Assembly (NCBI RefSeq): GCF_963662255.1
Contig: NC_085046.1
Coordinates: 49,119,797-49,183,796 of the forward strand
DNA length: 64,000 nucleotides
Direction: 5' to 3'
From: Cinclus cinclus
Lineage: Eukaryota; Chordata; Aves; Passeriformes; Cinclidae
This document shows positions 10,667-21,085 of the stretch, piece after piece. Made by a program: the position numbers and the translations under genes. Every line of letters begins with the position of its first letter. Positions within the stretch are counted from its first letter, which is position 1. The notes beneath the pieces were generated by a model. The model ran no database searches. It was not told the DNA's origin and saw only the letters and a program-made list of their open reading frames with translations.

Positions 10667-11339
10667 GTAGGTAACTCTTACTTCCATTATTATGTTTAAA
10701 TTCGTGCTTTAGTACTACCCACTCTCTTGCAAACATTGACAGGCTTATCAGCAATCAGCTGGCATTACCACTGTTGGGAATTAGTTTTCCCTTTTCTCTC
10801 TATGGAATTTTCCCCATTGTCATGCTAAGATACCTGTTCACTAGGCCCTAGTAACAGGGAGAAGGGGGGGGGAGGAGGTGGGGGGGGGGGGAAGAGGCAA
10901 ACCCTGCAATATCCAAAAAGCCAGAACATGAGACGGAAGGCACTGGTTTGTCCCATTTTGCCCACGGAGTTGGAGAAGGAAAACCGCCACCACTGCCCCA
11001 TGCCTGCCATTCCAGCACCGGGAGCCATCCTCACTGCTGTCGGACTCTGCACTGATGCCTTATCGCTTTATCCTGCCATCATCCAGTACTCTGCTGAGCA
11101 TCGGAACCGACACCATGAGCAGAGGGCTCTCTCCATCCCTTTCCCACCTGGGACGCTGCCATCACCCCCAGTCCTGCAGCTCTGCGGGAGCTGCCCCCAC
11201 CACTGGTAACTACCGCACAGGGAGAGGGTGCCTGCAGCCGAAAGGACTGAGTTATTGTTCTGTTTCTTGTTAATTTCACAGCTGGTTTTGTTTTGTGTTT
11301 GTCTTGTTAGATATATTAGTAAATAACTGTTATTCCTAT

Positions 11340-11902
11340 TGTGATAACTGATAAAAGATTCGTATTAATCATAAAAGTATTGGTGTTTGTATAAACCAGA
11401 ATACTAAGGTTTGAAATTAAGCATGGACATTAGATAGAGAAAAATATATATGATTAAATCATTCTGTTTAAATCCCTCTGTTATGAATATTGTGTGCTTT
11501 TAGTAAATTATATTTGATACCAGTTTGTAATACGGGGGTTTCCCACGACCTGAAAGATATTGCAAAGTCAGATTTCCTGCTTTTGTATAATCAATTGCAA
11601 CCTGAAAGATTTTGCAATACCAGATTTCCTGCTTTGGTGCAATCAATTGCAACCTATCTGTTAAGACCAGACCCCCCATGTCTACTGTTCCTTATCTACC
11701 AAGACCATGTGGCTACTTGACAAACTGTCCAGAGACTACAAGGAAAACCATACTATAAAAAGGAGCTGCAAACCAAGATTTGACGGAGTGTGGAGTGGGC
11801 AGTGACCACTCAGGGTCCCCAGTGCTGCTTGCTCCGTCTATATCAAATAAAGCAATCTAAATTTTGCTAAATATCGAGACTTTTTGTTTCTCATTTATAA
11901 CA
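11340..11902 (+). mobile_element. ERV1-like solo LTR nested in a family A LTR
   Basis: A 563-bp insert starts TGTGATAACTG and ends TTTATAACA (imperfect inverted ends). It is flanked by a perfect 4-bp duplication, CTAT (11336-11339 and 11903-11906); 4 bp is usual for class I (gammaretrovirus-like) ERVs. A TATA box (CTATAAAAAG, about 11753) and a poly-A signal (AATAAA, 11846-11851) are well placed for + strand U3-R-U5. The U3 holds two 52-bp direct repeats (11548-11599 and 11600-11651). Confidence 0.9.
11548..11651 (+). repeat. Two 52-bp direct repeats in the nested LTR U3
   Basis: Each unit starts ACCTGAAAGAT and ends CAATTGCA. The second copy abuts the first. This is the usual look of a retroviral enhancer duplication. 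Confidence 0.88.
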
Positions 11903-12034
11903 CTATCCCTATATCTTTGGCTGAGAACCCCCTTAATTCCAAAATTATAATAATTTGTAGGGAGGGGTAATTACACTCTCCATTTCAAAGACTTCTGCCT
12001 TTCTTAGCAAGTACCTGTCTTTCAAACCAAGACA

Positions 12035-15000
12035 ACCTCCAACCTACTTAGCCAGAAATTTGACTATGACTAGGCAGAAGTGACATTAAATTGCCCTTGG
12101 AATCACTCTAGGATAGCAAGTGAATTTCACAAAGTTAAAATCAAAGGCTAACCACTTCTCTACTGGTAAAATCCTTCGTTCTTCTGTAACTCTGATAACA
12201 CCAGATGTACATGTGTCTGTCTGCTTTCAGGCTTCTGGTCCTGTGTATCCTTTCTGTACCTTTGTGACTACATGCACTCACATTATCTGCTTCCTCCACT
12301 TTTCACGGGATTCAGAGAATGTACTTTGGATAGATTAACTAAATTTGTGCCATCATAGCAGGTCAATTCATTTTCCTATGGTGTGTTTTGTTCCACCTCA
12401 TGCATGTCACTTTTTCCATTTCGGTCTTACCAGTATTATCTGCTTGGCATAGTAATACTTTATCAGTGCCTGTTTGCAGGGATGAAGCAGCTAAAAAATT
12501 TTTTCTCTACTATGCAGATAATTCAATATGACCTTTCATTCAATGTACCTAGTGTTTATATGCTAATTCTTTAAATGTTATGTTTTATTGGCCAGAAATG
12601 CATGCAGTGATTCAATGGTAACTCTCTCCTTCTGTATAAAACTGATGTGTAAGGTCAAAATACATGCACATTAAAGTAAATGCCAAAAAAACAGTTCAGT
12701 AAGATATTAGAAATTTTACTTGAGATGTATTATTTGTTAAGAGCAAAGGGAAAAATAAAAGGTGAAAACTTAAGCCTCACCAGAATTTTTTTTCAGGAGT
12801 GCTATAGTTGTACCCAGTCATCTCCACTCTTGGGCTGGACAGTTTGCTGACACCGTATCTGATCACTGACAAACAAAAAGGTTTGCTCATTTTCTGTCCT
12901 GTGTTCTCCCTTGCTCACATGGAATAATAAACCATATTTAAGAATGTCATATTAACCAGATTATATGCAGGGAAATGAAGGAATTAAGAATGGTGACTCT
13001 ATAGGAAATGGAAAAGGGAATACTGTAAAGAATGGAGGACTGTAAGCAATTATTGGAAGTTAAGGTGATGACAACACTTGTGAAAAAACAGCAAGCTTAA
13101 GGTGTCCTGAGTAAGGTGAGTGTAATTTTTAGAGGGTTTGGATGTTCAATTTGGGACATAAGGAGCATGGTTTTACTTGCTATAGTACCTAATAAATAGC
13201 CACAGATGGATGTAAGGGTCTTCTCAAAGATTTAGGAACAATTTGTTAAGTTAGACAATAATTTAACAATTATATATTAATAGGCCTATCATAAACATAC
13301 CAAAGAAGTTATTTGCAGAAGAACCCTCATGCTAGGCCCAGAAAGAGAACCGGGGATTTCTGTTGCAGTAGAATTTATTAACATATTGTGGACATTAGAA
13401 CATTAGCCGTCCCTGACTTTCCTCTTCTACTTTTCTTCACATTCTACCTGCACCAGAAGAGATCTTCGCAAAAAAAAAAAAAAAAAAAAAAAAATTGCTA
13501 GGCTAGCATGAGAGCAGTCTGGGGTGTAGCCAGGATGTTATTTAGTACCTGTCATGTCAAGAGCTGAAAAATCCTATGGAAAACACAGCAATTATGGTAC
13601 AAGTTAGGGCAACTCCTAGGGTAGCTGGAATTTTTTCAGGAACCAAACTGGCCTGTGGCAACTTTGGAATGAAGATAATTACCTATTCCTTCAATTTTCT
13701 TTCTGCTCTGTACTGCACCTGAAGAGAGCTAAGCTCTCTGACTCTGCCTGTGTTATGTAGTGTTCTCAATATTAGTGTGCTGCAGAGGAAGAATGCAACT
13801 GCATGAAATAGTGCACATGCAAAACAAGAAATTCTGTCTGAAGCACCATATAACTGTAAAGAGCTAACATATGAAAATAGATGGAAATGTATAAGGTCAC
13901 TTATTTAATGTGCAGTGCAGAGACTCCTGAGGTAGCCCCAGCAGATGTCCCAGAGGCTTTTTGTTCTCAGAGCAAAACCCTCTAGAAGCACTGCTGCAAG
14001 CCAGTTAACTCTGCGTTGCAACACAGACGCAGCTGTCACACCACTATCACTGTGCAACATACAACATTGTCACTATCAAGGGGGAAAATTCACTTTTCTC
14101 CTTCTAACTTAAAAACTCACTTATAGAAATGAATGAAAAAAGTTTCAAAAACAATTACTATGTTAATCACATTCCCACCATTTCCCTCAGCTTTGCCTAA
14201 ATAAATAGGGGATACTGATAAAAATGATAGGGAGCTCATTTTTTCCTAGCCACAAGATAAAGCTAAAAGTAATAGTATTCATGCCATGGTTTTGATTTAT
14301 TTCCTGAGAGGAGTAGTGTATCTCTTGAATCTAATAGCAGCTGCAAATGCCATGCTGTTAAAATTCATCACTCAGGGTGAAAAGATTACACTGTACAAAG
14401 CTACTATGTAATTTAATATTTAATTTTCTCCTTGTTCCAAGATTAGTTGTTTTTATGATTACTGACACGTTAAATAAAGAACAGTGACCAGAACACTTTT
14501 TAAGTCAGATTTTATCATATAATGGACATTTATCAGAGTGGGAGAAAAACAGGGTTCATAAAACCAACATCTAGTTAGTGGTTATGAAAAGAAAGTAAAT
14601 CTGCAATTAAACTATAGTGGTGGTAATAGGAGTGCATAATGGTAGCTGAGCTTTGTTAATTACAGTTTTAAATAATTAAAATAGTTGGAACAGTTTTATA
14701 CTGAAACCATATTATGTGTTTTGCCTTGATTGCTCTCAGACAGCTCACTGCTGTACAACCCTTCAGGCAAAACACCTGCTGAGATCTGTATGCCTATAAG
14801 GAGAGATTACAGACACATTTTAAAGCTGATAAAGATTGGATTCAAGCAATGATTACATAGCTGTTGCCTAGTTCTGTGGAACATAATTTGTATTATCTTT
14901 CCTTTTTGTGGAAAAATATTGTTTGGATTAGTCATTCATATGGACTGGATGCAGTTATGACTCAGGAAAACTTTTTGTGATAATTGTGTTCTTGGCTCTT

Positions 15001-16668
15001 CATGTAATGGCTATGTCACAGAAAGGAAGGTAGAGTATATTTAAAACAAAGGTTTCTGAAAGAGATTGTGTGGCATCAGCTGTATTTCCATTCTAGACTG
15101 TGCACTTCCTGGGGCCAGAACCTCTGACTGTACACCATCAATTATTTATGCACACCCTGAGGCAGAGAGGGCAGCCTCAGTAAGCAGGAGACAATTCTCC
15201 TCACATGTCCACCAGTGCATGCAAGAGGGAGGTCCGGGCCCTGCTGCAAGGACAACGACAGGCCACACCACAGCCTGTGCCAGCGCCCACTTTCACCTGC
15301 CATGTGCTTCTTTGGGTATCCTTGCAGCACAGGTGGGCTATTCAGCTGTCCTGTTTGCTAGGCTGACTATACAGTGAAAAGGCACAGGAGAGGAGGTCAC
15401 ACGAGCTCCAGAAGTGCTTGGTGACTGTTGGAACCAGAGTCTCCCCTGCACTTAGAGTGACAAGCACAAAGCAGTGCTGGTAGTAGACAAACACAGCCAC
15501 AGCAGCTATACCTGTTTTCAGTTTGGCTTTTCGTCTCCAGCTACAGATCTTTCTCCAGCAAGACCAGCTGAACACCAGACCCTGGGACACCAGGCACTGC
15601 CAAGCAAGACTCTCTGGTGCTGACTGTGACAGGCTCTGGCTACAACTTATGCTAATGAGAACAGGAAATTAATTTGTATTGAATAAAGCTCCTGGCCTGG
15701 CCAGGAATATGGTCACATAACCACACAAATACTGTTCTTCCTGCAACATTTCCTGCAGTCTGCACAAACGTGGATCTTGAAACACATCATGTTGCACAAA
15801 TATGCACTCAAAAATGTTTTCACAGCCAAAAGGTCTGATTTCTCTTTCTGATATAACTATAGCATATCCCTATGTATGGACATCCCTGGAAGCATGCTGA
15901 AGTCAGAGGTGTGAACATGGATAAAGTAACCTCAAATGGAGTATTGACATAGCCAGCATATCTGCTTCATTCTCTAGGCTCAAGTTAGCACCTCTTGAAT
16001 CAGCATCAAGATATCAATTATATTGAAGGAGCATGTTGCTGGTCTAGTCTGTCCCTGTGAAACCCAGAGAGCACAGTCATTGTGGAACTTCCAGAATTCC
16101 AGGGAAAACAAAGTAGTGCTACAAAATGTGAGAAATGTCACAAGTTTTCTAGTATTCTTTCAGTTAGCAAAATCTGATTCATTAAATTGTGTTCTTGAAG
16201 AAGTGAGGTGGATTATTGGGAAGCACTTTCACCACACATGCTTCCAAAAAATGAGGTTGGGAGAATAAAGCATTTTCTGTTGAAGTATGCCTTTTTTTTT
16301 TTTTTTTCAAAATATACATATAACTGGATGCTAGCTTTGAAAATGTCAACATTCACCAGGATTGCTTTCATAAATATGAGGAACTGTAGCCATTGCCAAG
16401 ATGTGCTTCATTCCTATTTTTGGGCATACTTTAGAAGTTCATACTTCAGCAACTCACAGTACTCAAGGGAAGTTGTGCTTAGGTAAGAATTGACACTAAG
16501 CCTCCTCATAACAGGATTTTCTGGATTTCTGAATCTCAATTCAAGTCTGCAGCTAAAGTTTTGAAACTAGTCCTTAGGACTTCCAATGGTCCTACAGCAA
16601 AGCCACAGAGATGAATGAAAGTGAACTGTGGGTGCAAAATCAGATTCTGTGAAATTTTAGATGTTGTC
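12035..16668. other. Intergenic DNA; one poly-A-tailed insertion, no gene
   Basis: AT-rich single-copy DNA. The open frames at 15066-15377 (+) and 15342-15590 (-) overlap on opposite strands and show no domain. A poly-A-tailed insert is described separately at 13330-13503. A 16-T run lies at 16292-16307. Confidence 0.55.
13330..13503 (+). mobile_element. Possible poly-A-tailed retrocopy with 8-bp flanking repeats
   Basis: A 25-base poly-A run (13470-13494) closes a short segment (13338-13495) bounded by TGCTAGGC at 13330-13337 and 13496-13503. A poly-A tail and target duplication together suggest a small reverse-transcribed insert. The body of about 130 bp has no recognised source gene. Slippage of a pre-existing A-run next to a chance 8-bp repeat is the alternative. 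Confidence 0.4.
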
Positions 16669-16745
16669 ATTCAGGTCCATCTTTAGTCCATGTTTTAGTT
16701 TGAAAAAACTAAAAACGATTCAGGTCCATGTTTTAATTTGAAAGA
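16669..16745. repeat. Imperfect local duplication at an LTR junction
   Basis: ATTCAGGTCCAT occurs at 16669-16680 and 16718-16729. In each copy it is followed by a TTTTAGTTTGAAA / TTTTAATTTGAAA stretch that is the LTR end itself. The first copy of the LTR tip is a partial duplicate outside the intact LTR. Confidence 0.7.
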
Positions 16746-17430
16746 CAGGTGTTTGCTAAGGAAAGCAGAAGCCTCTCTTTGAACTGAAAAATGTGATCTT
16801 TCCTTCTTACAGATTATTATGATTTTGAAATTAAGGAAGCTCTTAGGCAAAGATATGGGGATAGGAATAACAGTTCTTTACTAGTATCACTAACAAGACA
16901 AACAAGAACAACAACAGCTATGAAATTAGCCACCAACAGAACAGTAACTCAGTGCCAGTCCTTTTTGGCTGCAGGCACCTTTTCCCTGAGCTGCAGTTCC
17001 CAGTGCTGGGGACAGGCAGGTCCCGCAGAGCTGCAGGAGGGCTGGGGGTGATGGCAGCGCTGTCCCAGGGGGAGAGAGAGATGGAGAGAGCCCTCCACTC
17101 ATGGTGTCGATCCCAGTGCTCAGCAGAGTGCTGGATGATGGCAGGTTAAAGCGAGAAGGCAGCAGTGCAGGGTCCGACAGCAGTGAGGATGTCTCCCGAT
17201 GCTGGGATGGCAGGCATGGGGCTCAGGCGGCGATCGTCCTTCTTGTCCGAACTCTGCAGGGAAATGAGCCGAGCCAGAGCCTTCTGTCTGCTCTTCTGAA
17301 TGTTTGGATATCGCAGGGTTTCCCTCTTCTCTCCCCTCCCCCTTGCCACCAGGGCCCAGTCAACAGGTATCTTAGCATGACAATGGGGAAAATTCCACAG
17401 AGGGAAAAGGGAAAGAACCAACCCCCAACA
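16729..17430 (-). mobile_element. Solo LTR (family A)
   Basis: On the minus strand it begins TGTTGGGGGTTGG at 17430 and ends near 16729, matching 547-1249 along its length. No clean 5-bp duplication is seen (left GTCCA, right CATAG), probably because the left junction is rearranged. The 129- and 95-codon open frames inside are shared by other LTR copies and are not genes. Confidence 0.88.
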
Positions 17431-19285
17431 CATAGTTTGGATGGACTGGTTCTACTGCTCTTCCTCCTCCATTACCTTGTAGCTTTGTGACAGAAGTGGG
17501 ATAGGAGTTCTACATTCAAATATTTAAAACATTTAAGACAAAAGAACACTTGCATTTTCATACACATAAAGAAACATGTATTTCTGCACTTCAGAAAAGA
17601 ATAGAGTATATACAGAGCTAAGAAAGTAGTTTATTTTAATTGCAAGCAAGAAGTCAGAGACCACAAAAATACAATTAAATTCACAGTATGAGGATCCTTG
17701 AGTGCATTCCCCCAGCAGAGGGCCGACTGCCTGTGCTGGAAGACAGCAATGATGTGGTATAGCTGTACAAGTTGGGATCATATGGCTGTGAAAAGCTGGT
17801 GTGTGAGAAGGAGCTGTGAGAAGCCCCCTTGGAGGCCTCCTTGCTTCACTTGGGAGCAGTGCTTAAGCTCCATCTGTTTCCCTCAGCAGAGGTACATGGT
17901 GTGCCCAAATCAGACACCTGTCTTGACCTGGAATCTGCCTTGTGACTGGTGTGGCAGCCTCCCAGCTGCTGGTTGACCCTGGCACTGGTAGGGGACAGCT
18001 CTGCTCACCTTGCTCCAGCACAGGACTGAGTGGGATCACTACTCCAGCTTGCCCGGTTGGCACTTTCTTTCCCTTACAAAGCAGCCTGCTCCAGCTGCAG
18101 TCCTTGCTGCAGTGATCCCTGTGCTGTTCACAGGATTCAATGTGAACCTACTAGAGCATCCATTTGTCTGATACCATGATCTTTGGATAAAAGTTATGTG
18201 GTCAAGACCTAAGAACAAAAAACATTGTTTACTAAAAAAACACAAGCTACTAAATTGGTCACTAAATTGATATTATTTTAGCAGATGTTGCACAGTCTTT
18301 TCCTTCCAAAAGGATCAGGCTGTAGATTGGCATTTAAACTAGTTTAAAATGAGCCAAAATGTTTAATGTAAGCAGGTACCTAAACTGAACAAACTAAAAG
18401 TCTGGTTATAGATTACTTTTTTTAGCTACTCACCCTCACTTCTACACATTCCTGATTTGCTGTGAGTGTCTGGCATGGTAACTATTAGAGTCAATACAGG
18501 GGATGGTTCAGACATCCACTGTAAGATAGGTGTATACCATGCTGGGGGTGGTCGGGTTTTCCCTCTGCTGTCATTCAGAGAACTGACATGCTTGCCCACT
18601 TATGCACAGGGTGTATGTTCTGAAAAACCCATAGCACAGGGTACATTTGTGTGCAGAAACACTCATAGGCTGAAATTTTGATTTTAATAGGAATTTGCTT
18701 CTAAATAGACTGATTATTGTCTATAAATGCTGGCAATGAATACAAGGATGTCTGCTATGACTCATGTAATATTGAAGAAAAGGGAATTCATAATTGAGAC
18801 ATCACAGACATCATCATTACTCAGTCAAAAGCAGATTAAAAAGAGTCTGCTGTTGTTGCCACAAATTTGCATATTACTTGAGATTTCATATTTTAAAAAA
18901 ACTATAGTGTTTCGTATAATGTGACATATATTTTCTTGATTCATCTTTAGTGAAATAGTTCCCCAGACCTGCAGTTCTCTCAGTGGAAAAATAGAGCCTC
19001 TAAAAGAGGAACAAAATCCCTATTCATAATCTGATTCTCAGAAATTTTGTCTCTTCAAGGTGTCTGTGTTTCCAGTCTGTCCATTCACCATTTCCCTTAC
19101 AGAATGTAGAATGGTAAAGTACTTAATTTTTTAATAAAATACCAATAAATTAGCACCTAAGCATTGGTTTATGGAAGTTCTAACTGCTACTTTATGGATT
19201 AGAACAAATGAATATCAAATTCCTTATATGTGTGTAGGAAGGTATATCTGCTAGCAGCAAGTAATTTAAAACCATGGCATTATTT
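17431..19285. other. Intergenic DNA, no gene seen
   Basis: It holds a moderately GC-rich patch (about 17690-18130) with short overlapping frames on both strands but no domain or splice structure. The remainder is AT-rich. Confidence 0.5.
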
Positions 19286-19355
19286 AGGATGGAAAAGAAT
19301 TATAAGATCATCAAGTCCAATCATTAACCCAGCATTGTCGAGTTCACTACTAAAA
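19286..19355 (-). mobile_element. CR1 3' end fragment
   Basis: The sequence TAGGATGGAAAAGAATTATA, followed by AGATCATCAAGTCCAATCAT and AACCCAGCATTG, is the reverse complement of a diverged CR1 3' tail. Confidence 0.6.
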
Positions 19356-20929
19356 TTACTGGCTACAGGATTTATTTGGAAGTAAACTGAAAATCTACAT
19401 AGGCTCAATAAACACCAAAGAAAAGTTGGAGGCTATTCTGAATAATTATTTGAAACATGGTGGATTTTTAATTAAATTTGTGCATATATGTTTATATAAG
19501 AACTTCTCTTTTAAATTCTAAGATTTATATTATGTTTTAACAATTACATTACATTTTAATTTTAATAAAATTTTTGTCTTACTTTAAGTAATTACTACTT
19601 ATTTCCACAAGCTTTCTTTAAGAGATCACATCACATACACGTCCCATCACTGCCTCATCCTCTTTCTGCAAATAAACAAAAAAAAAATAAAGCCAAAATA
19701 ACAAGCCAAATCCCTGATACTGGTCAGAGTCATAGGAGCAGAATCTGGTTTTAGTTTTCAAAAATTGCATGATTTTGAGCTGCTTGGAATCATGTGGTTT
19801 TGTTAGCAGTTAGATTGTTAACTTGTTGACTTGTTTAGCAGTTAGCAGTTAACTTGTTTAGCAGTTAGATTACCTTTAGAAGAGACTAAAAGCTGAATTT
19901 TCTTGACAGGGTGTACTGTTTCTTGATCATTAAAATATCATTAATTCAACTACTTGTAATTTAAACAGTCCAGTTCAGAACCCACATACACGAAAGCAAT
20001 CTTCCTGTCTTCCCCCTTATTCTGCCTTACTCTTTACACTATTTTACTCAACTTACTATTTTCAGAGCTATTATTTTCAGAGCTGTATTTACAGCTATTT
20101 GTCTCATTTAAATATTCGTTCTAAATTTATAATCCCACCTATCTTGGGAGATTTGTACAGGTTATCACTTTAGCCACAGGAAAACAGGGAGAATTGGTGC
20201 ACTCTGTGCATTCTAAGAATCAGCACTCACATGGCTGTGTCAGTCGGTGCAGATACCAAAACGCAGTAACTCAGCATCTCTCACAGGAGACACAAAGAGC
20301 TGGCTACAATGGCCCCACCATGATGTGTGAGAAATCTGCAGGGTTTGTGACTGCTGCTTTAGCCCGTCATGCTGCACAGCTTTTCCCAGGTAAGGCACAG
20401 GAGGTCAGGACCTGGGGTGGGGGAGGAAAGGAAGGAGAGAGAAGAATGCCTGAACCTTTCATTCTGAAACTCTTAGTACTTTTGCACAGAGTGGGTGACA
20501 GTTCTGAACTGCAAATAAATTTAGTAAAAAATATACCCTTGTACAGCACAGACCCATAACAGTATTTGGTCAAAGCTGCTGATGGCCATAGTAATTACAG
20601 TCTGCTTTAAGCAGCAGGTTCAGCAGCACCAGATACAAGAGACCCTAAACTATTCTAGAGAAGGACAGCAATTTACTCTTCTCAGGGAAAAAAAGGTTAA
20701 AATAATTAATGATTTTTTTTCCCCCTAGAACACAGATGAATACTTACATTTCTTTATATACTCATTTACAGAAATTCCCCCCTAAAATACCAATTGATAT
20801 TTGCATCCATACAAACCAGTAGGTTTCTATGTGAGAAGGGTGGACAGCCAAGCAGGAAAAAAAAATTATCTGCAACGACTGCAAGCTTGGCTTCTTTCTT
20901 CTGCTGCACAGCGTTATCATTAATAGATA
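19356..20929. other. Intergenic DNA with a small minisatellite, no gene
   Basis: AT-rich sequence. At 19800-19875 the motif TTAGCAGTTAG is repeated several times with TTAACTTGTT spacers. An open frame at 20194-20559 has no recognised domain. Confidence 0.5.
19800..19875. repeat. Imperfect short tandem repeat (TTAGCAGTTAG units)
   Basis: Four TTAGCAGTTAG-type units alternate with AACTTGTT within about 75 bp. Confidence 0.75.
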
Positions 20930-20934
20930 CGGTA

Positions 20935-21085
20935 GGTAAAGCTCCAAACTCATGCCTTCGATCGGGAGTACTCGGTCGGGAATCTCCGTAGAGGAGAGTT
21001 CACCACGAGAGGGAGTTCTCAAGCAGCCAGACAACTTCAGCAAACTTCAGCGAAGTACGTTCGATCAGGCAACGGCAAAAAAGAT
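20935..21085. other. CpG-dense patch of unknown nature
   Basis: About a dozen CpGs fall in about 150 bp (for example TTCGATCGGG, ACTCGGTCGGG, GTACGTTCGATC), in otherwise CpG-poor DNA. On the minus strand an ATG (20970-20972 region) opens a short frame, and another minus-strand frame stays open through the patch. Neither peptide is recognised. It could be an unrecognised minus-strand first exon, a young insertion or a conserved regulatory element. Confidence 0.35.

Larger units (their letters stand above)
10772..12034 (+). mobile_element. Solo LTR (family A), interrupted
   Basis: It begins TGTTGGGAATTAG and ends CCAAGACA. The flanks ACCAC (10767-10771) and ACCTC (12035-12039) are a 5-bp target duplication with one mismatch. 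Its body matches 547-1249 except for an inserted LTR at 11340-11902. A G-rich run occurs at 10863-10892. Confidence 0.9.
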
